From an uncultured Collinsella sp. (GTDB lineage Bacteria > Actinomycetota > Coriobacteriia > Coriobacteriales > Coriobacteriaceae): a DNA stretch of 43,692 nucleotides. Shown here in pieces: positions 1 through 7,895 of the stretch. A model generated the notes under the pieces. That model made no database searches, was not told the origin of the DNA, and was given only the letters and a program-made list of their open reading frames with translations. The position numbers and the translations under genes are program-made. Positions within the stretch are counted from its first letter, which is position 1, and the number at the start of each line of letters is the position of its first letter. Location: contig CAUGNZ010000018.1 of the NCBI GenBank assembly GCA_959601045.1, forward strand, positions 1 to 43,692, written 5' to 3'.

Positions 1-1110
1 GAGCAGGACGAGAAGATTCCGCTGCGTCACGGCTGCGTGGGCCAGGAGACCTGCGGCTGCGGCGGCCTTGCCTACGGCATGCGCACCATCTTCCCCATGG
101 TCGAGCTGATCGATGACGTTGAGAAGTACGCTAAGAAGGACTACTGGATTCTCAACTACTCCAACCCTGCTGCCATCGTGTCCGAGGGCTGCCGCGTGCT
201 GCGTCCCAACGCTCGCATCATCAACATCTGCGACATGCCGATCGCGATCATCGACGTGGTTTGCGCCGCACTCGATATCGACAAGAAGGATGTCGAGTAC
301 GATTACTTTGGCCTCAACCACTTTGGTTGGTTCACCTCGATCCGCCACAAGGGCGAGGAGGTGCTCCCGCAGCTGCGCGAGTACATCAAGGAGCATGAGA
401 TTCTGCTGCCCGACTCCTACCTCAAGGGCATGGGCTCGCTCATGGCAAAGAAGCCCGAGGAGGCCACTGACGAGCACCCCGAGCAGAACCGCCACACCAA
501 GGGCAGCTGGTACTACGTCTGGAAGGGCGAGTACGAGATCATGGAGTGCTTCCCGGAGTACCTGCCCAACACGTATCTGAACTACTACCTGCAGCAGAAG
601 GAGTTCGTCGAGCATTCCAACCCCGAGCGCACCCGTGCTAACGAGGTTGAGGAGACGCGTGAGAAGAACCTCTTCGACGGCATCGACCACTACGAGAAGA
701 CGGGCGAGATCGACGAGAGCACGTTCTATGCGGGCAGCCACGGCGACTGGATTGCCGATTTGGCTATCGCTCTGAAGAACGACACCAAGCAGCGCTTCCT
801 GGTCATTTGCGAGAACAAGGGCGCTATCCCCAACATGCCCTACGACGCTATGGTCGAGCTGCCTGCCTACATTGGCAAGAATGGCCCCGAGGTCATCAGC
901 CGCGACAACATTCCTCTGTTCCAGCAGGGCCTCATGATGCAGCAGCTGAACTCCGAGAAGCTCGTGGTCGAGGCTACGATCGAGGGTTCGTACGAGAAGG
1001 CGCTTAAGGCCTTTACGCTCAACAAGACCGTGCCGTCGATGAAGGTCGCCAAGGAGGTTCTCGACGACATGATCGAGGCCAACAAGGGTTACTGGCCCGA
1101 GCTTAAGTAA
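1..1110 (+). CDS. 6-phospho-alpha-glucosidase, GH4 family (5' end missing)
   Basis: The reading frame is open from the first base, so the N-terminal part (probably about 70 residues, including the NAD-binding GxGS region) lies outside the window. GH4 enzymes hydrolyse phosphorylated disaccharides such as maltose-6'-phosphate in the cytoplasm by an NAD+ and Mn2+-dependent oxidation-elimination route. In the visible part I see NYSNPAAI (about fragment residue 55), the tetrad CDMP (77-80) and GLNHFGWFTSI with the metal-ligand histidine near residue 107. CDMP is the signature known for alpha-specific GlvA/AglB-type enzymes, whereas beta-specific relatives carry CNVP. RANEVEE near residue 210 is also typical. 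The substrate is presumably delivered by a PTS outside the window. The family assignment is firm; alpha specificity rests on the tetrad. Confidence 0.9.
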   Translation, partial: EQDEKIPLRHGCVGQETCGCGGLAYGMRTIFPMVELIDDVEKYAKKDYWILNYSNPAAIVSEGCRVLRPNARIINICDMPIAIIDVVCAALDIDKKDVEYDYFGLNHFGWFTSIRHKGEEVLPQLREYIKEHEILLPDSYLKGMGSLMAKKPEEATDEHPEQNRHTKGSWYYVWKGEYEIMECFPEYLPNTYLNYYLQQKEFVEHSNPERTRANEVEETREKNLFDGIDHYEKTGEIDESTFYAGSHGDWIADLAIALKNDTKQRFLVICENKGAIPNMPYDAMVELPAYIGKNGPEVISRDNIPLFQQGLMMQQLNSEKLVVEATIEGSYEKALKAFTLNKTVPSMKVAKEVLDDMIEANKGYWPELK

Positions 1111-1143
1111 AAGCAACAGGGTCGCTGGCCGCATGCCTGAAGC

Positions 1144-1190
1144 AATGCCCCGCCCACGTGATTGCGTGGGCGGGGCATTGTCGTTTGGTA
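1144..1190 (+). terminator. Rho-independent terminator of the GH4 gene
   Basis: A perfect 15-bp stem (1144-1158 with 1165-1179) closes a 6-nt loop. The tail is only weakly T-rich. It separates the GH4 gene from the hydrogenase operon. Confidence 0.85.
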
Positions 1191-1197
1191 ACGCGTT

Positions 1198-1227
1198 TTA
1201 TCAAATATGGCATTTATCTGCGATAAT
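1198..1227 (+). promoter_or_regulatory. Putative promoter of the hydrogenase operon
   Basis: TTATCA (1198-1203) and GATAAT (1222-1227) are 18 bp apart, and a TG one base upstream of the -10 makes it an extended -10. Transcription would start near 1234, leaving a leader of about 130 nt. Confidence 0.5.
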
Positions 1228-1235
1228 GTTCATTT

Positions 1236-1302
1236 TCACCGCTGATGGTGACATTTCATACCGCCTGCCGAACTGCGTGGAGACCTAACAACTTTTTAGG
1301 TC
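1236..1302. promoter_or_regulatory. Two dyads in the hydrogenase leader (candidate operators)
   Basis: TCACC (1236-1240) and GGTGA (1247-1251) form a small dyad at the predicted transcription start. GACCTAA (1282-1288) and TTAGGTC (1296-1302) form a perfect 7-bp inverted repeat with a 7-nt spacer further down. Either could bind a redox or fermentation regulator, or fold in the RNA. I do not recognise a known consensus such as Rex. Confidence 0.35.
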
Positions 1303-1366
1303 AGTGTTGTGCGTGTAGCAATTTCGCCCGGCCTCGCCTCCGGGCTGCCATGTGAGAGGGGATCTT

Positions 1367-3199
1367 ATGGCTCGACTGCACGTAATGGAACGCAGCCACG
1401 CTCAGGCCGTCATGGACGACCTGCACGATGCACTCGGACGTCGTCTGGCGGTGAGTTCACTCGCCCCGTGCCCCGTCGAGTTTACGGCGGCGCTCGTCAA
1501 CCTGTGCTCCACCCAGAGCTGCGGCAAGTGCACGCCCTGCCGCGTGGGCCTGAGCGCGCTGAGCGACCTGCTCGCCGATGTGCTCGAGGGCCGCGCCGAC
1601 GAGTCCACGCTCAACTTGATTGAGCGCACGGCCCGCACCATCTACCTTTCGAGCGACTGCGCCATCGGCTACGAAGCTGGCGCCATGGCACTCACGGCCA
1701 TTCGCGGCTTCCGCGACGATTTTGAGCACCACATCCGCGAGCACTCCTGCGGCTTTGACCGCGAGGCTCGCGTCCCGTGTGTCTCGGGCTGCCCGGCGCA
1801 CGTCGACATTCCTGGTTACATCTCGCTCGTCGAGGCAGGCCGTTATGCCGACGCCGTCAAGGTCATCCGCAAGAACAACCCACTGCCGCTCGTCTGCGGC
1901 TTGGTGTGCGAGCATCCCTGCGAGATGCACTGCCGCCGTGGCATGGTCGATGATCCCATGAACATTCTCGCCCTCAAGCGTTTTGCCGTTGAGCACAGTG
2001 ACCTCAACGACCACAAGCCGCATGTAGTGGACAACACCGGCAAGCGCATCGCCGTGATCGGCGGCGGCCCGGCCGGCCTTTCCTGTGCCTACTACCTGGC
2101 CGTGATGGGCCACAAGGTGACCATTTTTGAGCAGCGCCACCACTTGGGCGGCATGCTGCGCTACGGCATCCCCAGCTATCGTCTGCCGCGCGAGCGCCTG
2201 CAGGCCGAGATCGATTGGATCTTGAGCGCCGGCATCGACGTTGAGCTCGATCACTCCGTCAACGGCGAGGAGCTTGTCCGCCTGCGCGACGAGTTCGATG
2301 CCGTCTATCTGGCCATCGGTGCCCATAGCGACAAGAAGCTCGGCCTTCCGGGCGAAGAGGCGCCCGGCGTGGAGTCGGCCGTCAAGATGCTGCGTGCCAT
2401 TGGAGACGACGAACTGCCCGACCTGAGCGGCCAGCGCGTGTGCGTCATCGGCGGCGGCAACGTGGCCATGGACGTGGCGCGCTCTGCCGTGCGCTGCGGC
2501 GCCGAAAAGGTAAGCATCGTCTACCGCCGTCGCATCTGCGATATGACGGCTCAGGACGCCGAAATCGCCGGCGCCCAGGCCGAGGGTTGCGAGGTTCTGG
2601 AGCTTACGGCCCCGCTCGCTATCGAGACGGGCGAAGATGGTCGCGTGAGCGGCCTGCGCGTGCAACCGCAGATTATCGGCGAGCCCCGCCGCGGTCGTCC
2701 GGCTCCGCGTGCCGCCGCTACGCCCGAGCGCGTCATCCCCTGCGAGCGCGTGTTTGTCGCCATTGGCCAGGACATCGATTCCAAGCCGTTTGAGGACATG
2801 GGCATCGCCTGCAAGTGGGGTTGCGTGGTCACCGACTCGGACGGTGCCGTGCCCAACTTCGATGGCCTCTTTAGCGGCGGCGACTGCCAGACCGGCCCCG
2901 CCACCGTCATCCGTGCCATCAACGCCGGCCGCGTGGCTTCGGCAAACATCGACCGCTATCTGGGCTTCGACCACAAGATCAAGCTCGACGTGGAGCTGCC
3001 GACCGTTCAGTTTAAGGGCAAGCACGAGTGCGGCCGCTGCGAGCTGGGTGAGCGCGAGGCCGGCGAGCGTATTCACGATTGGAATCTGGTCGAGCAGGGC
3101 CTTACCGAGGAGGAGGCGCGCCAGGAGGCAAGCCGCTGCCTGCGTTGCGACCACTTTGGTTTTGGCGCGTTCCGCGGAGGGAGGAACCTGGAATGGTAG
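1367..3199 (+). CDS. NuoF-type Fe-S / GltD-like NAD(P)H:acceptor flavoprotein, hydrogenase partner
   Basis: About 610 residues. The N-terminus has the NuoF 4Fe-4S motif (SCGKCTPCRVG, Cys52/55/58, distal Cys near 98) without the FMN-binding NuoF domain. Then comes a GltD-like module: two Cys groups (CVSGCPAHV; CGLVCEHPCEMHC) for 4Fe-4S clusters, an FAD motif IGGGPAGLS near residue 230, an NAD(P) motif VIGGGNVAMD near 360, and a C-terminal GGDCQTGPATVIRAINAG. More cysteines follow near the end (HECGRCELG, CLRCDHFG). By analogy with GltD-like partners of [FeFe]-hydrogenases and SfrB-type proteins it should pass electrons between NAD(P)H and the hydrogenase encoded next. I chose the ATG at 1367 because GAGAGGGG lies just upstream; a GTG at 1352 is less likely. 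Its last 7 bases overlap the hydrogenase gene, indicating translational coupling. Confidence 0.85.
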   Translation: MARLHVMERSHAQAVMDDLHDALGRRLAVSSLAPCPVEFTAALVNLCSTQSCGKCTPCRVGLSALSDLLADVLEGRADESTLNLIERTARTIYLSSDCAIGYEAGAMALTAIRGFRDDFEHHIREHSCGFDREARVPCVSGCPAHVDIPGYISLVEAGRYADAVKVIRKNNPLPLVCGLVCEHPCEMHCRRGMVDDPMNILALKRFAVEHSDLNDHKPHVVDNTGKRIAVIGGGPAGLSCAYYLAVMGHKVTIFEQRHHLGGMLRYGIPSYRLPRERLQAEIDWILSAGIDVELDHSVNGEELVRLRDEFDAVYLAIGAHSDKKLGLPGEEAPGVESAVKMLRAIGDDELPDLSGQRVCVIGGGNVAMDVARSAVRCGAEKVSIVYRRRICDMTAQDAEIAGAQAEGCEVLELTAPLAIETGEDGRVSGLRVQPQIIGEPRRGRPAPRAAATPERVIPCERVFVAIGQDIDSKPFEDMGIACKWGCVVTDSDGAVPNFDGLFSGGDCQTGPATVIRAINAGRVASANIDRYLGFDHKIKLDVELPTVQFKGKHECGRCELGEREAGERIHDWNLVEQGLTEEEARQEASRCLRCDHFGFGAFRGGRNLEW

Positions 3200-5004
3200 A
3201 GCTCAACAACCCCACTGTCAGCGATAACACCGAAAGCGGAGCACTCAATATGGTCAAGCTCACTATCGATAATTGCGAGGTCGTGGTGCCCGAGCACACC
3301 ACGATCCTGGACGCGGCCAAGTCCGTCGGCATCCAGATTCCCACCCTGTGCTACCTGCGCGATCTGAACGAGATCGGCGGCTGCCGCGTGTGCGTGGTCG
3401 AGGTTGAGGGCTGCGACCAGCTGGTTGCCGCCTGCAACAACTACGTGCTCGATGGCATGGTGGTCCACACCAACAGCCCCAAGGCCCGCGAGGCGCGCCG
3501 CACCAACGTGCAGCTGCTGCTTTCGCAGCACGATTCACGCTGCACGAGCTGTGTGCGCAGCGGTAACTGCAACCTGCAGACCATTGCCAACGACCTGGGC
3601 ATTTTCTATCTGCCGTATCAAAGGCATTTGGCGGGCGAGGGCTGGGATTTCGATTTCCCCATCATCCGCGAAAACGACAAGTGCATTAAATGCATGCGCT
3701 GCATCAAGGTGTGCGAGAGCGTACAGGGCCTAGGGATTTGGGACCTGACCAACCGCGCCACGCATACCGCCGTGGGCACCCGCGGGCGCGTGCCGATCGG
3801 CAAGACCGATTGCGTCGCGTGCGGCCAGTGCATCACGCATTGCCCGACGGGCGCGCTGCGCGAGCGCGACGACACCGAGACCGTGTTTGACGCGCTCGCT
3901 AATCCCGACAAGATCGTGCTGGTGCAGATCGCGCCGGCCGTGCGTAGTGCTTGGGGCGAGGAGCTCGGCATTCCGCGCGAGGAGGCAACCGTCGAGCGTC
4001 TGGCTTGCGCGCTGCGCCGCGTAGGCTTTGAGTATGTGTTCGATACCGATTTCTCGGCCGACCTCACCATTATGGAGGAGGGCTCCGAGCTGCTCGAGCG
4101 CCTGGGCGCCGCCGCTAAGGGTGAGGGCGACAGCCGCGGCTGGCCCATGTTTACGAGCTGCTGCCCGGGCTGGGTGCGCTTTGTGAAGGCACGTTACCCC
4201 GAGTTTGTCGACAGCCTGTCCACGTCAAAGTCGCCGCAGCAGATGTTCGGCGCTATCGCCAAGACCTACTACGCCAAGGTGCTGGGCGTGGAGCCCGAGC
4301 GTCTGTTCGTGGTGTCCGTTATGCCATGCACGGCCAAGAAGGCCGAGTGTGCGCTGCCGAGCATGATGGGCGAGGGCGGCGCGCCCGATGTGGACGTTGC
4401 GCTGACGGTGCGCGAGATGGTGCGCATGATCCGCGCGAGCCACGTGAGCGTGGACACGCTGGTTGAGGAGCCGCTCGATACGCCGCTGGGCTTTGGCACG
4501 GGCGCGGGTGTGATCTTTGGCGCCACGGGCGGCGTGATGGAGGCCGCCGTGCGCTCGGCCTATTACCTGGTGACGGGCAAGAACCCCGACGCCGACTTCT
4601 TTACCGACGTGCGCGGCCTGGACGGCTGGAAGGAAGCCGTGGCCGATATCGATGGCACCAAGGTGCGCGTCGCCGTGGCGCACGGGCTGGGCAACGCCGC
4701 CCGTCTGCTCGACGCGATTCGCGACGGTCGCGTGAGCTATGACTTCGTTGAGGTCATGGCGTGCCCGGGCGGCTGCGTCGGTGGCGGCGGTCAGCCCATC
4801 CACGACGGCTGCGAGCTGGCAGCTGAGCGCGGCCAGGTGCTGTGGGGCCTGGATGCGAAGGCGGACATTCGCTTCTCGCACGAGAACCCCGATGTCCAGG
4901 CATGCTACCGCGAGTTTTTGGGCGAGCCGCTCTCGCCGCTGGCCGAGGAGCTGCTGCATACCGACCATCACGCATGGACGATGCCTAACGAAGGGACGTG
5001 CTAA
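3193..5004 (+). CDS. hydA: [FeFe]-hydrogenase catalytic subunit, M3-type
   Basis: 603 residues, reversibly reducing protons to H2 in the cytoplasm. From the N-terminus: a plant-type [2Fe-2S] domain (CYLRDLNEIGGCRVC from residue 53), a His/Cys 4Fe-4S motif (HDSRCTSCVRSGNC), two ferredoxin motifs (CIKCMRCIKVC, CVACGQCITHC), then the H-cluster motifs L1 TSCCPGW (about 321-327), L2 MPCTAKKAE (from 377) and L3 MACPGGCVGGGG (Cys524 and Cys528). All H-cluster ligands and the proton-transfer cysteine of L1 are present, so it should be active once matured. The HydEFG maturases are not in this window. The start at 3193 has a strong GGAGGGAGG site; an internal ATG at 3250 would still keep the [2Fe-2S] domain. 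With the GltD-like partner it resembles hydrogenases described as glutamate-synthase-linked (group A2), but that subgroup call is an inference. Confidence 0.95.
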   Translation: MVELNNPTVSDNTESGALNMVKLTIDNCEVVVPEHTTILDAAKSVGIQIPTLCYLRDLNEIGGCRVCVVEVEGCDQLVAACNNYVLDGMVVHTNSPKAREARRTNVQLLLSQHDSRCTSCVRSGNCNLQTIANDLGIFYLPYQRHLAGEGWDFDFPIIRENDKCIKCMRCIKVCESVQGLGIWDLTNRATHTAVGTRGRVPIGKTDCVACGQCITHCPTGALRERDDTETVFDALANPDKIVLVQIAPAVRSAWGEELGIPREEATVERLACALRRVGFEYVFDTDFSADLTIMEEGSELLERLGAAAKGEGDSRGWPMFTSCCPGWVRFVKARYPEFVDSLSTSKSPQQMFGAIAKTYYAKVLGVEPERLFVVSVMPCTAKKAECALPSMMGEGGAPDVDVALTVREMVRMIRASHVSVDTLVEEPLDTPLGFGTGAGVIFGATGGVMEAAVRSAYYLVTGKNPDADFFTDVRGLDGWKEAVADIDGTKVRVAVAHGLGNAARLLDAIRDGRVSYDFVEVMACPGGCVGGGGQPIHDGCELAAERGQVLWGLDAKADIRFSHENPDVQACYREFLGEPLSPLAEELLHTDHHAWTMPNEGTC

Positions 5005-5006
5005 CG

Positions 5007-6062
5007 ATGCGCGCGTTTACTGTTGAGATGACGCGCCGGGGGTTTGCCTCGGCGCTTGCCGCCGGCGCGCTGTCGCTTGCACTGGTTGGATGTGGCGGCG
5101 GGGCCGCGGAGGCTGGGTCTGCTGCGGGCTCGGCTGCCACGGACGGCGCCGGTGCTGCTGCAGGGCCGGTCGAGGTGCGCGTCGCCTCGCTCAAGGGGCC
5201 GACCTCGATTGGCCTGGTGCAGTTTATGGACCAGGCGGCGAGTGGCGAGACGGATAACGAGTTCGATTTTGCGATCAGCGCCGCGGCCGACGAGATCGTG
5301 CCCAAGGTCATTCAGGGCGATGTCGATATCGCCCTGGTGCCCGCCAACGCGGCGAGCGTTCTCTACAACAAGACCGAGGGCGCGGTGCAGGTCATCGACA
5401 TCAACACGCTCGGCGTGCTAAGCGTGGTGACGGGCGACGCGAGTGTGACCTCGTTTGGCGATCTGGCGGGCCATGCCGTCTATATGACGGGCAAGGGCAC
5501 CACGCCGGAGTACGTCATGAACTACCTGCTGGAGCGCGCGGGCCTGACCGGCCAGGTGGCGCTCGAGTTTAAGAGCGAGCCCACCGAGGTGCTGTCGGCC
5601 CTGCTTGCCGATCCGTCTGCCGTGGGTGTGCTGCCCGAGCCGTTTAAGACGGCGGCCGTCGCCAAGAGCGAGGGCAAGCTGTCGGCACCGGTGAGCCTGA
5701 CCGATGCGTGGGACGAGCTGGCAGGAGACACGGGCTCGCGCTTGCTGACGGGTGTGACCGTGGTGCGCCGCGCGTTTGCCGAGGAACATCCCGAGGTCGT
5801 GGCGGAATTCCTGAGCTGCCACGCGGCGAGCGTTGAGGCCGTGAACGCGTCGCCGGTGGACTGGGCCCAGGCCGTGGTCGATGCGGGCATCGTGGATAAC
5901 GCCGCGATTGCCGAAAAGGCGATTCCCGGGTGCATGCTCGTGTGCCAGACGGGGAAGGATATGAAGGCGGCGCTCGGTGGGTATCTGCAGGTGTTGGCCG
6001 ATGCGGACGCGAGTGCCGTGGGCGGCAAGCTCCCGGCTGACGATTTCTACTACATGGAGTAG
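5007..6062 (+). CDS. ABC transporter solute-binding lipoprotein, NMT1/SsuA/NrtA-like
   Basis: About 351 residues. The N-terminus has a twin-arginine-like motif (TRRGFAS), a hydrophobic stretch and a lipobox LVGC, so it is probably exported (perhaps folded, by Tat) and lipid-anchored. The mature part looks like a type 2 periplasmic-binding fold: VRVASLKGPTSIGLVQF near the start, GDVDIALVPANAAS, and the second-lobe stretch DLAGHAVYMTGKGTTPEY. This resembles NrtA/SsuA/ThiY-type proteins that bind nitrate, sulfonates or pyrimidines. The ligand cannot be read from the sequence. The ATG at 5007 follows the hydA stop by 2 nt with GAAGGGA upstream; a GTG at 4998 is the alternative. It is immediately followed by its presumed permease-ATPase, within the hydrogenase operon. 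Confidence 0.85.
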   Translation: MRAFTVEMTRRGFASALAAGALSLALVGCGGGAAEAGSAAGSAATDGAGAAAGPVEVRVASLKGPTSIGLVQFMDQAASGETDNEFDFAISAAADEIVPKVIQGDVDIALVPANAASVLYNKTEGAVQVIDINTLGVLSVVTGDASVTSFGDLAGHAVYMTGKGTTPEYVMNYLLERAGLTGQVALEFKSEPTEVLSALLADPSAVGVLPEPFKTAAVAKSEGKLSAPVSLTDAWDELAGDTGSRLLTGVTVVRRAFAEEHPEVVAEFLSCHAASVEAVNASPVDWAQAVVDAGIVDNAAIAEKAIPGCMLVCQTGKDMKAALGGYLQVLADADASAVGGKLPADDFYYME

Positions 6063-6065
6063 CCC

Positions 6066-7442
6066 GTGCGTGTGTTTGCTCGACAAATGACAGAGCGCAT
6101 GAAGGCGGTGGCGGCAGCAGGTGCCGTTGCCGCCTTTTGGCTTGCCGTGTGGGTGCTGGTGGCGGGTCTTGTGGCACAGCCGCTGATTTTGCCGGGGCCG
6201 GGCGCTGTCGTGGTATCGCTGTTGCGCCTGGCGTGCGATGGCGGTACCTGGGCGATTTTGGTGGGCTCGGGCGCGCGGATACTGGGCGGGCTGGCGCTTG
6301 CCGCGGTGTGCGGCGGCGTGCTGGCGGGAGCCTCGGTGCGGTCGCGGACGTTTGCCCGCCTGGTGGCACCGGCGCTGTCGTTTGTAAAGGCGACGCCGGT
6401 CGCCTGCGTGGTGGTCCTGTTGCTTATCTGGCTGGGATCGGCGCGCGTGAGCATCGCGGCGGTTTTTTTGATGGCGCTGCCGGGCGTATATTTCTCACTG
6501 GTCGAGGGCTTGGCGCAGGTTGATAAGCCGCTGGAGCAGATGCTCCGCCTGCATGGCGTGCGGGGCTGGCGACTGTTTTGCGCCCACACCTGGCGTGAGG
6601 TGCTGCCGTTTGTGCTTTCGTGCGCGAAGGCGGTCATCGGCATGAGCTGGAAGGCCGGTGTAGCGGCGGAGCTCATCGGCATGGCGACGGGCACCGTGGG
6701 TGAGCGCATCTATCAGGCAAAGCTTTTGATTGAGACGGCAGATCTGCTGGCGTGGACCGTGTTGGTCGTGGCGGCATCGTGGGCATGTGAGCGCGTGCTA
6801 GTGTGGCTGCTGCGGGTTTCGGGGCCCGTGGCGTGGCGCGCGGCCGTGCGGGCGCATGGGCATGGATTGCGTGGGCGTGCGGGGGCTGCGAGCGATGGCA
6901 CTTCAGCGGAGCTTGCGCTTGCCGTGGGCGATCGCGCGCCCTGGGCGCCGGCGCTGGATGGTCTGGTGCTCAACTTGCCCGCGGGTGGGCGTATCTGTGT
7001 GATGGGCGCCTCGGGCGTGGGCAAGTCGACGTTGCTTGCGCTGGCGGCGGGGGAGTGCACGCCGTGTTCCATGGTGTTTCAGGATGCGCGCTTGGTCGAG
7101 TCCGCCGCGGCGCTGGATAACGTGCTAGTGTGCGCCGATGCACGCGTGGACGCCTCGAGTGCTACGGCCCTGTTGCGCCTGCTGGTGCCGGGGGTCGATG
7201 TACATGCTCGCGTGGCCGAGCTTTCGGGCGGGCAGCGCCGTCGCGTCGAGATCGCTCGAGCCCTGCTGTGCCCGGGCGGCGCGGTGATTCTTGACGAGCC
7301 CTTTACCGGTTTAGATACCGCTGCGCGCGACGCATGCGCCGAGGTCGTGCTCGACTTGCTCGACGGCCGTATGCTGCTGCTTGCATCGCACGATGTCGCC
7401 GATGCTCAGGCCCTCGATATCTCGGACATCATCACGCTCTAA
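6066..7442 (+). CDS. Fused ABC transporter permease and ATPase (SsuC-SsuB-like)
   Basis: 458 residues combining two proteins that are normally separate. Residues about 1-250 are a BPD_transp_1-like permease with several membrane segments and the EAA-loop-like stretch LRLHGVRGWRLF. After a linker comes an ATPase: Walker A GASGVGKST (near 314), Q-loop FQDARL, signature LSGGQRRRVEIARAL, Walker B AVILDEP and switch SHD. The Walker A to Q-loop distance is only about 20 residues, against about 45 in SsuB-type proteins, and the whole ATPase is about 170 residues, so it is unusually compact though all core motifs are intact. The start is ambiguous: GTG at 6066, 3 nt after the lipoprotein stop, or ATG at 6087. 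It should energise uptake of whatever the lipoprotein binds. No terminator follows clearly. Confidence 0.85.
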   Translation: MRVFARQMTERMKAVAAAGAVAAFWLAVWVLVAGLVAQPLILPGPGAVVVSLLRLACDGGTWAILVGSGARILGGLALAAVCGGVLAGASVRSRTFARLVAPALSFVKATPVACVVVLLLIWLGSARVSIAAVFLMALPGVYFSLVEGLAQVDKPLEQMLRLHGVRGWRLFCAHTWREVLPFVLSCAKAVIGMSWKAGVAAELIGMATGTVGERIYQAKLLIETADLLAWTVLVVAASWACERVLVWLLRVSGPVAWRAAVRAHGHGLRGRAGAASDGTSAELALAVGDRAPWAPALDGLVLNLPAGGRICVMGASGVGKSTLLALAAGECTPCSMVFQDARLVESAAALDNVLVCADARVDASSATALLRLLVPGVDVHARVAELSGGQRRRVEIARALLCPGGAVILDEPFTGLDTAARDACAEVVLDLLDGRMLLLASHDVADAQALDISDIITL

Positions 7443-7495
7443 ATACCTACTCAGCAACAAAATGATTCGTTTTCCTCCGCCCCCATGGGGTCGGG

Positions 7496-7542
7496 TGTGC
7501 TATTCTATCTGTGGGGTAATACTTAGGAATACCAAGTAATAC
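7496..7542 (+). promoter_or_regulatory. Extended -10 and phased AATAC repeats upstream of the antitoxin gene
   Basis: TG-C-TATTCT (7498-7506) is an extended -10 without a good -35. Just after the predicted start lie three AATAC repeats at 7518, 7528 and 7538, exactly 10 bp apart, and ACTT/AAGT arms (7521-7524, 7534-7537) flank the middle one. One-turn spacing is what an autoregulating ribbon-helix-helix antitoxin would use. The operator role is inferred. Confidence 0.45.
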
Positions 7543-7565
7543 CAACGCAGCAGAAATAAACTCCG

Positions 7566-7622
7566 GATGCGGGCCAATCGGGTTGCCTTCACAGCCCGTC
7601 GCCCAGCCGCGTGGCCCGCATC
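7566..7622 (+). other. Structured leader RNA hairpin before the antitoxin gene
   Basis: GATGCGGGCCA (7566-7576) pairs perfectly with TGGCCCGCATC (7612-7622), enclosing 35 nt with a further CGGG/CCCG pairing. It sits 35 nt before the start codon and has no T-tract, so it is a leader structure rather than a terminator. I do not recognise a known riboswitch. Confidence 0.5.
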
Positions 7623-7657
7623 TATCCGCACCACCGTCGTTTCAAAAAGGAAGCGCC

Positions 7658-7861
7658 ATGGCAGAACACATGACCCCGGTTGTCGCGAAGGTCTTGCCCG
7701 AGGAAAAGGCGGCCTTCGCGGCGGCAACCCAGCTCGTGGGCACCACGCCGTCCAACGCCATCCGCATGTTTATCGCCGCGTTCAATCGCTGCGGCACCTT
7801 CCCGTTCGACATTTCGCCCAACGGGGCTTTTGGCGCTGCGCCCGATTCTCATCAACAATGA
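7658..7861 (+). CDS. RelB/DinJ-family antitoxin-like small protein (orphan)
   Basis: 67 residues with AAAAAGGAAG as ribosome site 8 nt before the ATG. The pattern VVAKVLPEEKAAF, then TTPSNAIRMFIAAF, then FPFDIS follows RelB/DinJ antitoxins: a ribbon strand, two helices, and a conserved PFD motif ahead of the toxin-binding tail. The C-terminal tail is short, about 15 residues after PFD, against over 30 in DinJ. No RelE/YafQ-like toxin is adjacent; the next gene is a CPBP protease starting 34 bp later. It could be a solitary transcriptional repressor or an antitoxin acting on a toxin elsewhere. Confidence 0.65.
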   Translation: MAEHMTPVVAKVLPEEKAAFAAATQLVGTTPSNAIRMFIAAFNRCGTFPFDISPNGAFGAAPDSHQQ

Positions 7862-7895
7862 CTGTCCCCAAGTGCCGGGTTTTGAGGATGTTGGC

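Noticed and set aside
1198..1302. Rex (redox) operator upstream of the hydrogenase operon
   Set aside because: No TTGTGAA-type half-sites in the expected arrangement could be found.
1457..3154. A 565-codon minus-strand frame opposite the GltD-like gene
   Set aside because: Rich in Ala/His/Val with no motif; the plus strand has several cofactor motifs and a ribosome site.
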